Of a stretch of 41,755 bases of DNA, positions 33,162-40,810 are shown one piece after another. How positions within the stretch are numbered: position 1 is the first letter of the stretch; every line of letters starts with the position of its first letter. Below the pieces are notes generated by a model. That model was given only the letters and a program-made list of their open reading frames with translations. It did no database searches and was not told the DNA's origin. A program made the translations under genes and the position numbers. The stretch spans positions 1-41,755 of the forward strand of contig CAYMUW010000026.1 of NCBI GenBank assembly GCA_964393865.1, in the 5' to 3' direction. Source of the DNA: Suilimivivens sp964393865. GTDB taxonomy: Bacteria > Bacillota > Clostridia > Lachnospirales > Lachnospiraceae.

Positions 33162-33231
33162 TGCAGGGGCCAAAGATTGAACTGTTACGGAAAGCAGTGT
33201 GAAATCTTGAATAATAGGGCGGCAACAATTC

Positions 33232-33264
33232 AAACACCTGTGGTTTACAACCGCAGGTGTTTTG
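33232..33264 (+). terminator. terminator after the HipA-like kinase gene
   Basis: A 14-bp stem (33232-33245 with 33249-33262, one G-T pair) closed by a 3-nt loop, followed by TTTTG. Confidence 0.85.
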
Positions 33265-33298
33265 TGTATAATAACACATGTGAGCGTTAGCTTTTGGC

Positions 33299-33328
33299 TT
33301 GCTGCTTGGTTCTATGTACATTGATAAT
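33299..33328 (+). promoter_or_regulatory. possible promoter of the glmS leader
   Basis: TTGCTG (33299-33304), 18 nt, GATAAT (33323-33328). Transcription would begin about 30 nt before the ribozyme cleavage site. Confidence 0.4.
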
Positions 33329-33364
33329 TGAATAGAACAGCATTGTCATTGTTTCCTGCATCTA

Positions 33365-33535
33365 GCGCCAGGCCTTCTGCCGAGCAGCGGAAGGTTGACG
33401 AGGAAAAGAGTTATCGAAAATTCGGCGGATGCTCTTTCGTACAGACTCCGGTGCGAGATATACCGGCAAATATGCGGGTAACCGCAAAACAAATACGGTA
33501 TAACGGAGAAAGTCTACCGACAGCGGTCAGACCAT
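33365..33535 (+). ncRNA. glmS ribozyme (self-cleaving riboswitch)
   Basis: Core elements appear in the right order: A-GCGCCAGG with cleavage expected between 33364 and 33365, the P1 stem CCTTC/GAAGG (33373-33377 with 33390-33394), GACGAGG (33397-33403), TTATCGA (33411-33417) and CGGCGGATGC (33423-33432). These match the B. subtilis glmS ribozyme closely. Glucosamine-6-phosphate acts as a cofactor, the RNA cuts itself, and the downstream mRNA is degraded. The 3' end of the structure is approximate. It ends about 55 nt before the glmS start codon. Confidence 0.93.
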
Positions 33536-33589
33536 ATAGATAATGATAAGAAACTTTAAATATAATAGAGAAAGATGAGGGAAACAATT

Positions 33590-35407
33590 ATGTGTGGAAT
33601 TATTGGATATACAGGCAAAAATGATGCCAAAGAGATTATGCTTGATGCGCTTGAGCTTTTGGAGTACAGAGGCTACGATAGTGCCGGCATTGCGCTTTTA
33701 AACCGGAACGGAACACAGATCGTAAAACGTGCGGGAAGAGTAAAGGATTTACGGAATTTGTGTGAGGAGCAAAAGCCGGCGGGATGCTGCGGAATTGGTC
33801 ATACCAGATGGGCTACTCACGGGGGCGTGTGTGATGAGAATGCCCATCCCCATCAATTCGGCAAAATCACGCTGATACACAATGGTATTATCGAAAATTA
33901 CAAGGAGCTTACCGAAAAGTACGGACTGGAAGGTAAGCTGGCCTCAGAGACGGACAGTGAGGTGGTAGCGGCCGTACTGGAGCATTTTTATGAAGGAGAC
34001 CCCTATTCTGCAATTCGTAAGACGGTTTTGAAGTTGAAGGGAACCTTTGCACTGGCGATTTTGTTTGAGGATCAGCCGGGCAGGATATTTGCGGTGCGCA
34101 ATGTAAGTCCCATTGTGGCAGCAGTCACAGAGGACGGGGCGATTCTGTCATCGGATGTGGCGGCCATTGTACCTTTTACCACCGATTATTTCGTGGTTCC
34201 CGAGTTTCATGTAGTATGTCTTTCGGAGGAAGGCATTGAGATGTTTGACTTATCCGGTGACAAGGCGGAGATCAACTGGCTGAAGGTTGACTGGGATGTA
34301 AGCCGCAGCAGCAAGGGCGGTTATCCTTTCTTTATGGAAAAAGAGATCATGGAGCAGCCTCAGGTGATTAAGGACACCATTATGCCGAGGATTAAGGACG
34401 GCAGGCCCGACTTTTCGGAAGAGGGAATCGGGGATGAGGTTCTTGCATCCTGCAGGAGAATCTGTGTGATTGCCTGTGGAACAGCTATGCATGCCGGACT
34501 GGTAGGGAAGAGCCTAATTCAGGCCATGATCGGCATTCATGTGGATGTGGTGATGGCTTCCGAATTTATGTACAATGATCCGGTGGTGGATAAGGAGACG
34601 CTTGTAATCGCAATCTCCCAGTCAGGAGAAACCATTGATACTTTAGAAGCGCTTAAGTTTGCCAGAAAGTGTGGATCACCCAGCATTTCTATTGTAAATG
34701 TGAAGGGCGCATCCATTGCAAGGGCAAGTGAATATGTGATTTATACCAATGCCGGCCCTGAGATAGCGGTAGCTTCAACCAAGGCATACACCACCCAGCT
34801 TGCAGTGCTTTATCTGTTGACAGCAAGAATGGCTGTGGCAAGAGGGCTGTGGAGTGAGCAGGAGCTTGCCGATTATATGAGAGAGCTTTGCAGAGTACCG
34901 GAGGTAATGGGCTTTGTCCTTTCCAAAAAGGAGGAGGTTCACCGTCTGGCAGGCACCATTATAAACGCAAAGGATGTGTTTATGATCGGAAGGGGACTGG
35001 ATTATTCCATTCTGCTGGAAGGCTCTCTGAAACTGAAAGAGGTTTCCTATATTCATTCGGAGGCCTATGCATCAGGTGAGTTAAAGCACGGAACCATTGC
35101 GCTGATTACGGAGGATACGCCGGTGATTGCGGTGGTGACCCAGGATAAGCTTAAGAGCAAGGAGCTTTCCAACATCCGGGAGGTGCAGTCGAGAGGCGCC
35201 CGGGTATTGCTCCTGATTAAGGAAAATGAAGAGCTTGAGAATGATGAGCGCTTTGCTAATGTATTCAGGCTTCCGGTGATGGCAGACGCCTTTATGGTGA
35301 TGCCCGCATCTATCGTGCTCCAGCTGATTGCTTATTATGTATCATCAGATAAGGGACTGGATGTGGATAAGCCGAGAAATCTGGCAAAGGTAGTAACAGT
35401 AGAATAA
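33590..35407 (+). CDS. glmS: glutamine-fructose-6-phosphate aminotransferase (isomerizing)
   Basis: 605 residues from ATG 33590. This start is fixed by chemistry: the next codon is Cys (MCGIIGY), and that Cys must become the N-terminal nucleophile of the glutaminase domain, so the in-frame ATG at 33575 is not used. It makes glucosamine-6-phosphate from fructose-6-phosphate and glutamine, the entry to wall amino sugars. Glutaminase domain about 1-230 (GHTRWATHG, HNGIIENY), then two SIS domains (CGTAMHAG and SQSGETIDT; GRGLDYSILLEGSLKLKEVSYIHSEAY). The C-terminus ends DKPRNLAKVVTVE as usual. Regulated by the ribozyme upstream. Confidence 0.96.
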   Translation: MCGIIGYTGKNDAKEIMLDALELLEYRGYDSAGIALLNRNGTQIVKRAGRVKDLRNLCEEQKPAGCCGIGHTRWATHGGVCDENAHPHQFGKITLIHNGIIENYKELTEKYGLEGKLASETDSEVVAAVLEHFYEGDPYSAIRKTVLKLKGTFALAILFEDQPGRIFAVRNVSPIVAAVTEDGAILSSDVAAIVPFTTDYFVVPEFHVVCLSEEGIEMFDLSGDKAEINWLKVDWDVSRSSKGGYPFFMEKEIMEQPQVIKDTIMPRIKDGRPDFSEEGIGDEVLASCRRICVIACGTAMHAGLVGKSLIQAMIGIHVDVVMASEFMYNDPVVDKETLVIAISQSGETIDTLEALKFARKCGSPSISIVNVKGASIARASEYVIYTNAGPEIAVASTKAYTTQLAVLYLLTARMAVARGLWSEQELADYMRELCRVPEVMGFVLSKKEEVHRLAGTIINAKDVFMIGRGLDYSILLEGSLKLKEVSYIHSEAYASGELKHGTIALITEDTPVIAVVTQDKLKSKELSNIREVQSRGARVLLLIKENEELENDERFANVFRLPVMADAFMVMPASIVLQLIAYYVSSDKGLDVDKPRNLAKVVTVE

Positions 35408-35429
35408 AGATAAGGGAAACAATGACAGG

Positions 35430-36908
35430 ATGAAGGAAGAAAATTTAATTGTTGTCACCGTAAACAATGCCGGTTTTGAATATGATATTCATTCGCTGGT
35501 GAAGGCTTTTTATCCGGCCTGTGATGTGAAGGTGGCTGTGGAAGAAACGGAAGAAAGCTCAGGCTGTGGACTTCCGGATTTAAATATTGTATTTAAAAAG
35601 GAAGCTGTTCTGCTCTCTGTGTCATGCGGGGAGGGCGGAACGGCTTCTTTTGCTGCAAATAAGGTGGAAATATCCGAGGATATGCCAAGACCGGAGGTAA
35701 AGAACCGTTTAAAACAGCTGATTTATGTGACGCTGTCAAAGCATACGGGCAAGCAGCTTCCGTGGGGAACCCTTACCGGGATACGTCCCACCAAGATACC
35801 CATGCTTTTGTTGGAAGAGGGAGCTGACGATGAGGATATTCTGGCCTATATGGCAGATAAATATTATACCGGGGAGGAGAAAAGCAGGCTGGCGCTGGAC
35901 ATTGCCAAGAGGGAAAAAAAGCTCCTTGAGACGCTTCACTGCGAGAACGGTTACAGTCTTTATATCGGTATTCCCTTCTGCCCGACTACTTGTCTGTACT
36001 GTTCTTTTACCTCCTATCCAATCGTTTCGTGGAAAAAGCGGGTTGGCGAGTATTTGGGTGCGTTGGAGAAGGAAATTGATTTTGTGGCGCGGCAATACGG
36101 GGACAAGGTTCTGGATACCATTTACATCGGAGGCGGCACGCCTACTACCTTAGAGCCTGCGGAACTGGAGAGGCTTCTTGGAAAGATCCGTACTACCTTA
36201 GACCTTTCACACCTGAAAGAATTTACCGTGGAGGCAGGACGGGCGGACAGCATTACGGCGGAAAAGCTTAAGGCGCTTAAGGAGAATGGAGTAAGCAGAA
36301 TTTCCGTCAATCCCCAGACCATGAAGCAGGAAACTCTGGACTTCATAGGAAGAAAGCATACGGTGGAGCAGGTGAAGGAAGCCTTTTTCCTAGCAAGACA
36401 GGCGGGCTTTACCAACATTAATATGGATTTGATTTTGGGACTGCCGGGAGAAGAGGCAGCGGATGTGAGAAATACCATGGAACAGGTGATGGCTCTTGAT
36501 CCTGACAGTCTTACGGTGCATTCCCTTGCCATCAAGCGGGCTTCCCGGTTGAGTCAGTGGATTGAGGAAAACGGAATTGATACCCTGCGTAACACGGATG
36601 AAACCATGCAGATCACCATGGACGGCGCCGAAAAGATGGGGATGGTTCCCTATTATCTGTACAGGCAGAAAAATATGTCCGGCAATTTTGAAAATGTGGG
36701 ATATGCCAGAGAAGGAAAGTTTGGTATCTATAACATTTTGATTATGGAGGAAAAACAGACCATTGTAGCATTGGGGGCCGGAAGTATTACCAAGAGGGTT
36801 TATGGTGACGGACGGATTGAAAGATGCGATAATGTCAAAGATGTGGCTCTTTACATAGAAAAAATCGACGAAATGATTGAGAGAAAACGAAAACTTTTTG
36901 AAGAGTAA
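35430..36908 (+). CDS. hemZ: coproporphyrinogen dehydrogenase HemZ (radical SAM)
   Basis: 492 residues, ATG 35430, 22 nt after glmS. A radical SAM enzyme of the HemN/HemZ group with the iron-sulfur motif CPTTCLYC (Cys184, Cys188, Cys191), the GGGTPTTL motif and a long N-terminal extension (about 1-170) typical of HemZ. By homology it is linked to oxygen-independent conversion of coproporphyrinogen III, but HemZ proteins often occur without other haem genes, as here, so the true substrate is uncertain. A mobile element begins just after its stop. Confidence 0.85.
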   Translation: MKEENLIVVTVNNAGFEYDIHSLVKAFYPACDVKVAVEETEESSGCGLPDLNIVFKKEAVLLSVSCGEGGTASFAANKVEISEDMPRPEVKNRLKQLIYVTLSKHTGKQLPWGTLTGIRPTKIPMLLLEEGADDEDILAYMADKYYTGEEKSRLALDIAKREKKLLETLHCENGYSLYIGIPFCPTTCLYCSFTSYPIVSWKKRVGEYLGALEKEIDFVARQYGDKVLDTIYIGGGTPTTLEPAELERLLGKIRTTLDLSHLKEFTVEAGRADSITAEKLKALKENGVSRISVNPQTMKQETLDFIGRKHTVEQVKEAFFLARQAGFTNINMDLILGLPGEEAADVRNTMEQVMALDPDSLTVHSLAIKRASRLSQWIEENGIDTLRNTDETMQITMDGAEKMGMVPYYLYRQKNMSGNFENVGYAREGKFGIYNILIMEEKQTIVALGAGSITKRVYGDGRIERCDNVKDVALYIEKIDEMIERKRKLFEE

Positions 36909-36930
36909 AGTTAATGTTGTTTTCTGAAAC

Positions 36931-36972
36931 AGTACATCAAAATAGGGTTAGTACATCAAAAGTACATCAAAA
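36931..36972. repeat. three 12-bp direct repeats at the element boundary
   Basis: AGTACATCAAAA occurs at 36931-36942, 36950-36961 and 36961-36972. The last two share one base. They start 22 nt after the hemZ stop, just where chromosomal content ends. Such repeats near the end of integrative elements are often binding sites for the integrase arm or excisionase. Assignment to attL is inference. Confidence 0.6.
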
Positions 36973-37034
36973 AAATACCCAATAGTACCGAATAACACAG
37001 GATGATGTAATCAAAAACCTAATAACTACGCCTT

Positions 37035-37075
37035 AAAGGACGAATTCATTTTAACAGATGAGTTTGTCCTTTTTT
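37035..37075 (+). terminator. terminator between hemZ and the mobile element genes
   Basis: A 15-bp stem with two G-T pairs (37035-37049 with 37058-37072), 8-nt loop, then a T-run. It shields the element genes from chromosomal transcription. Confidence 0.75.
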
Positions 37076-37109
37076 GTTATAGTCAATCAAATTATTAGGA
37101 GGAAAACAC

Positions 37110-37583
37110 ATGAACAATACAGCGTTAGGTGCAGGAGCAGAAAAGGCTCAAAAAATTATTTTTATCAGCGATGCACATGAGAAATTCTACTATGAAAAAT
37201 TAAATGAAGTACGGTACAAAGATGTGTACCACAAAGCACTGTGCTATTGTCTTGGCTTTAGTGATGATACGAGAAAAAATGTAAAACGCATTTATGATTT
37301 TAAGACAGGCTGTGTGAAAACAGAATGTTTACAGGAAGGCTGGCAGACCAGCGGAAGCGTAAAAGTAATCAGAATGGCATTTAATTTGTACTGTAATGGT
37401 ACGCCAAGTGTTGATGATTACTCGGACGCAGAGGAGCAGATGAATGAGTGCAAACAATATACAGTGGAAGAATTATTCTGCTGTGCCTATGCACCGTATT
37501 TTTGGCAGGCTATACAGATACGTTATCCGGAATATGCAGTATATAACAAAAATCTGTATGCCTTATTTGGAGGAGCAGACTAA
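37110..37583 (+). CDS. DUF6075-like protein of the mobile element
   Basis: 157 residues, ATG 37110 after AGGAGG. It contains FISDAHEKFYYEKL, YHKALCYCLGFSDDTRKNV, LQEGWQTSGSVKVIRMAFNLY and CAYAPYFWQAIQIRYPEY, which match my memory of DUF6075 proteins found on Firmicute integrative elements. It is cytoplasmic, has no signal or membrane segment, and its function is unknown. Its stop overlaps the next start (TAATG), so the pair is coupled. Confidence 0.75.
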   Translation: MNNTALGAGAEKAQKIIFISDAHEKFYYEKLNEVRYKDVYHKALCYCLGFSDDTRKNVKRIYDFKTGCVKTECLQEGWQTSGSVKVIRMAFNLYCNGTPSVDDYSDAEEQMNECKQYTVEELFCCAYAPYFWQAIQIRYPEYAVYNKNLYALFGGAD

Positions 37584-37756
37584 TGTTAAAAGTTAGATTG
37601 ATGGGAACAAAAAACGATATTAAGTGGTTTGGGAAGATATTACAGAGAAATCCCAAGATAGAAGTAACAGAGTTTTCAGATGTTTACCCGAATAAGGGAA
37701 CAAAGAGATTCCACAGAGCATATGTGGAAGTAAAGAAACAGAACATAAAGGAATAG
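37583..37756 (+). CDS. DUF3970-like small protein
   Basis: 57 residues, ATG 37583 overlapping the preceding stop by 1 nt. It begins MLKVRLMGTKNDIKWFGKIL and has the strand-helix-strand pattern of DUF3970 (KVRLMGT ... RAYVEVKK), a family often seen beside parA on Firmicute mobile elements. Function is unknown. The coupled start and family resemblance support it despite its size. Confidence 0.72.
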   Translation: MLKVRLMGTKNDIKWFGKILQRNPKIEVTEFSDVYPNKGTKRFHRAYVEVKKQNIKE

Positions 37757-37778
37757 TAGAAAACAAAGGAGAATTATC

Positions 37779-38564
37779 ATGTGTAGAGTAATCGCAATCG
37801 CTAATCAGAAAGGTGGAGTAGGAAAGACTACCACAAGTATCAATTTAGGAGTTGGTTTGGATAGATTAGGTCAAAGAGTATTGTTGGTAGACGCTGATCC
37901 GCAGGGGCATTTGACCCTCGGATTAGGTTTTCCAAAGAATTTGAAAGTAACATTAAAGAATATGATGGAAAACATCATCATGGGCATTGAATTTGAGCCT
38001 AGAGAGGCTATTTTAAGCCATAAAGAGGGCGTAGATGTGATTCCGTCCAATAAGTTGCTTACAGGCATGGATATGTCGTTAATCACGGTTGATGACCGGG
38101 AATGTGTTTTAAAGGAGTATCTGGAGCTGTTACAGGATGATTATGATTACATTATTATCGACTGTATGCCGTCACTTGGTATGCTGACCATAAATGCAAT
38201 GACAGCAGCAAACAGTGTCTTAATCCCGGTACAGCCACAGTTTTATGCAGCAGACGGTCTTACGGAGCTTTTAAAGGTGTATAAGGGCACAAAACAGCGT
38301 TTTAATCCGGAAATTGAGATAGAGGGTATTCTGTTTACAATGGATGCAAGCAGATACAACAATTCAAAGAGAAATAAGAAAGCGGTACATACCGCTTATG
38401 GAAATGATGTGAATATATTTGCAGATGCCATACCGAGGTCGGAAGCCATTGCAGAGATTGCTTCTGAAGGCGTGAGTATCTTTGAATATGACCGTCAGAG
38501 TAAAGGCGCAGAAAGCTACGAAAAACTGGCAAGGGAGGTGTTAAGTCATGCGAAAACCCAATAA
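37779..38564 (+). CDS. parA: ParA-family partition ATPase
   Basis: 261 residues, ATG 37779 after AAGGAG. Deviant Walker A KGGVGKTT and the following DADPQGHLTLGLG are classic ParA. Walker B is YIIIDCMPSLG. It lacks an N-terminal DNA-binding domain, so it is the small (Soj-like) type. With ParB it segregates the circular form of the element. Its last 17 nt overlap parB. Confidence 0.9.
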   Translation: MCRVIAIANQKGGVGKTTTSINLGVGLDRLGQRVLLVDADPQGHLTLGLGFPKNLKVTLKNMMENIIMGIEFEPREAILSHKEGVDVIPSNKLLTGMDMSLITVDDRECVLKEYLELLQDDYDYIIIDCMPSLGMLTINAMTAANSVLIPVQPQFYAADGLTELLKVYKGTKQRFNPEIEIEGILFTMDASRYNNSKRNKKAVHTAYGNDVNIFADAIPRSEAIAEIASEGVSIFEYDRQSKGAESYEKLAREVLSHAKTQ

Positions 38565-39423
38565 GGATATTCAGCTTACCACCTATCAGGATTTGCTTGG
38601 TGTAGAGGAAAACACGGGAGCCGGAACGGAAAAAGTAGTGATTGCTCCATTGATAGAGCTATTTGATTTCAAAGACCACCCGTTTAAGGTGCTTGATGAT
38701 GAAAAGATGGAAGAAACAACAGAAAGTATCTGTCAGCATGGTGTACTTGTTCCGGGTATCGCAAGACCGAGAACAGGTGGCGGTTATGAGTTAATTGCCG
38801 GACATCGAAGGAAAAGAGGTTCTGAAAGAGCCGGAAAGTCGGAAATGCCGATTATTGTAAGAAACTACACCGATGATGAAGCTACGATTATCATGGTGGA
38901 TTCCAATATCCAGCGTGAGGATATTTTACCAAGCGAAAAGGCAAAAGCCTATAAGATGAAGTATGAAGCAATGAAGCATCAGGGAAAGAAAGCCGGAATG
39001 AATACGCTTGATAAGGTGGGCGAAGCTGCCGGAGAGAATGCAAAAAAGGTACAGAGATATATCTGGTTGTCCCGGTTATCGGATGAGCTTCTTGATATGG
39101 TGGATAAGAAGAAATTAGGTTTTTCACAGGGCGTGGATATTTCCTTTTTATCAGAAGATGCACAACAATGGGTACAGGTCATTTTAGAGGAGCAGGGATG
39201 TAATGTAAGTACAGTGCAGTCCGGAAAACTCAAGGAATATGGTAAAAGGGGAGAGCTTACCTTTGCGATGGTTCGCCTGATCCTGACGGAAGAAAAGCCA
39301 AAGGAAAGAAAAGTAACACTGAAAGCTGACAAAATCAGCAAGTATTTTGAAGAAGATTACAGTAGTGAAGAAATAGAAAAAATCATCATTCAATTGTTGG
39401 ATGAATGGAAGAACAGACAATAG
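38548..39423 (+). CDS. parB: ParB/RepB-family partition protein
   Basis: 291 residues from ATG 38548. The ParB N-terminal nuclease-like/CTP-binding domain is visible: a start at DHPFKVLDDEKMEETTESI, the GHRRKRGSERAG box, and MVDSNIQREDILPSEKAKAY. A helix-turn-helix region follows (DKVGEAAGENAKKVQRYIWLSRL). The C-terminal ~60 residues probably dimerise. It works with the overlapping parA. No clear parS site is recognised nearby. Confidence 0.9.
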   Translation: MRKPNKDIQLTTYQDLLGVEENTGAGTEKVVIAPLIELFDFKDHPFKVLDDEKMEETTESICQHGVLVPGIARPRTGGGYELIAGHRRKRGSERAGKSEMPIIVRNYTDDEATIIMVDSNIQREDILPSEKAKAYKMKYEAMKHQGKKAGMNTLDKVGEAAGENAKKVQRYIWLSRLSDELLDMVDKKKLGFSQGVDISFLSEDAQQWVQVILEEQGCNVSTVQSGKLKEYGKRGELTFAMVRLILTEEKPKERKVTLKADKISKYFEEDYSSEEIEKIIIQLLDEWKNRQ

Positions 39424-39438
39424 GAAGGGGGACGCAAA

Positions 39439-40494
39439 ATGGATAACGGTTTGAAATTCGATTATTATTACGGAGCGGAAGCAGAACAGTTTTCCTTCTA
39501 CCGTGTTCCAAGATTACTAATTAAGGATGAGCGTTTTAAAGGGTTATCCAGTGATGCAAAACTTCTTTATGGTCTGATGCTTGACAGAATGTCATTATCA
39601 ATGAGAAACGGCTGGTTTGATGATGAAAACAGGGCATATATCCATTATACAGTAGAAAATATTATGGAAGATTTGGGATGTGCCAGAGCTACTTGTGCAA
39701 AAATAATTGCAGAGCTTGACAGTAAAAAAGGGATTGGTCTGATTGAAAAGAAAAGGCAGGGACTTGGAAAACCGGATATTATTTATGTGAAGAATTTTGT
39801 TGTGGTTGAGCAGAATATACAGCCGGAAAGAACTGAAAAAGAACCTGCTAATACTGATGTTTCCGCAGAAGTTCAAGAATTGAATGACAAGAAATGCAAT
39901 AATCAGACTTCCAGAAGTTCAAAAACTGAACTTCAAGAAATTCAAAATGCAGACTTCTGGAGGTTCAATAATCAGACCTCTGGAAGTTCAGAAATTGAAT
40001 GTGCAGACGTTCAGGAAGTGAATCCTAATTATAACAATACTAATTATACTGATTTGAGTTATAACAATCCTATCCATCAATCGGATAGTGACACAGAAAG
40101 AGGGATGGATGATGTCAATGCTTACATAGAAATCATAAAAGAGAATATTGAATATGAGCATCACATGAAACATGATTCCTATCAGGATAAAGGATTGTAT
40201 AAGGAGTTATTTCGTATCATTTGTGAAGTAGTCTGTGTAAAGCAGAAGTTTGTTAAAATTGGTGGATTAGATTATCCGTATCAATTTGTGAAAGAACGGT
40301 TTTTAGAGCTGGATAGTTCACATCTTGAATATGTGATTGGGTGTATGCAAAATACCACAAGTAAGATATCAAATATCAAGGCATATATGGTAACTGCACT
40401 TTATAATGCACCCAGTACCATAAATCATTATTACCAGCAGGAAGTACAGCACGATATGTATGGAGGTGGATGGAATGAGAAAGGTATTATTTAA
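39439..40494 (+). CDS. repA: RepA_N-family replication initiator
   Basis: 351 residues, ATG 39439 after GGAAGGGGG. The N-terminal RepA_N domain (about 10-120; FYRVPRLLIKDERFKGLSSDAKLLYGLMLDRM, a winged-helix DnaD-like fold) binds the origin. A low-complexity middle (about 135-215) is Asn/Gln/Ser-rich and encoded by imperfect DNA repeats. The C-terminal domain (about 220-345; YQDKGLYKELFRIICEVVC, IKAYMVTALYNAPSTINHYYQQ) matches the DUF6017 domain common in these initiators. It replicates the element in its circular form. The next gene overlaps by 20 nt. Confidence 0.88.
   Translation: MDNGLKFDYYYGAEAEQFSFYRVPRLLIKDERFKGLSSDAKLLYGLMLDRMSLSMRNGWFDDENRAYIHYTVENIMEDLGCARATCAKIIAELDSKKGIGLIEKKRQGLGKPDIIYVKNFVVVEQNIQPERTEKEPANTDVSAEVQELNDKKCNNQTSRSSKTELQEIQNADFWRFNNQTSGSSEIECADVQEVNPNYNNTNYTDLSYNNPIHQSDSDTERGMDDVNAYIEIIKENIEYEHHMKHDSYQDKGLYKELFRIICEVVCVKQKFVKIGGLDYPYQFVKERFLELDSSHLEYVIGCMQNTTSKISNIKAYMVTALYNAPSTINHYYQQEVQHDMYGGGWNEKGII
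39865..40022 (+). repeat. iteron-like repeats inside repA (possible replication origin)
   Basis: Variants of (C/A)AGAAGTTCAAgAAtTGAA occur at about 39867-39884, 39912-39930, 39982-39999 and, weaker, 40006-40022, within a larger imperfect direct repeat (CAATAATCAGAC at about 39898 and 39966). RepA_N plasmids are known to carry their origin inside the rep coding sequence at this place. Confidence 0.55.
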
Positions 40495-40810
40495 AATAAT
40501 TCTCCTGGTATTTTTGATTGCATTATGGATGATTACCTGTTATCCGGTATGTAATAAAGCAGAAGGATTTGATTTGTTTTTATATTGGATTATGGTAGGT
40601 TTTCCTTTTGGAATACATAGGATGTGTTTATGGTTTGTGCCGAGAAACTTCGGTATCGGTGGCAGCATAGGCGTATTTGCATTGAATTGTATTATAGGTG
40701 GTCTGATAGGTGGTTTTATGCTAGTAGGAACGATATTTCGTATTGCAGGGACTTTGTGGACTTTTGTAACAGGTGTTGTGGTCAAGCGTTTTTGTAACAC
40801 TTGTGGCTAA
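40475..40810 (+). CDS. DUF6050-like membrane protein, 3' end probably disrupted by an IS
   Basis: 111 residues from ATG 40475 (GGAGGTGG 7 nt upstream), starting inside the end of repA. Three hydrophobic segments (about 5-22, 28-48, 66-95). The segment FLYWIMVGFPFGIHRMCLWFVPRNFGIGGSIGV resembles DUF6050 proteins of Firmicute elements as I recall them. The end VVVKRFCNTCG runs into what looks like the terminal sequence of the adjacent IS3 element, so the natural C-terminus may be lost. Confidence 0.65.
   Translation: MRKVLFKIILLVFLIALWMITCYPVCNKAEGFDLFLYWIMVGFPFGIHRMCLWFVPRNFGIGGSIGVFALNCIIGGLIGGFMLVGTIFRIAGTLWTFVTGVVVKRFCNTCG

Noticed and set aside
33328..33543. 71-codon plus-strand frame before glmS
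   Set aside because: It lies across the glmS ribozyme core and has no ribosome binding site or protein-like composition.
36931..36972. CRISPR-like spacing of three repeats
   Set aside because: Units are only 12 bp, two share a base, and there are no spacers of regular length or cas genes.
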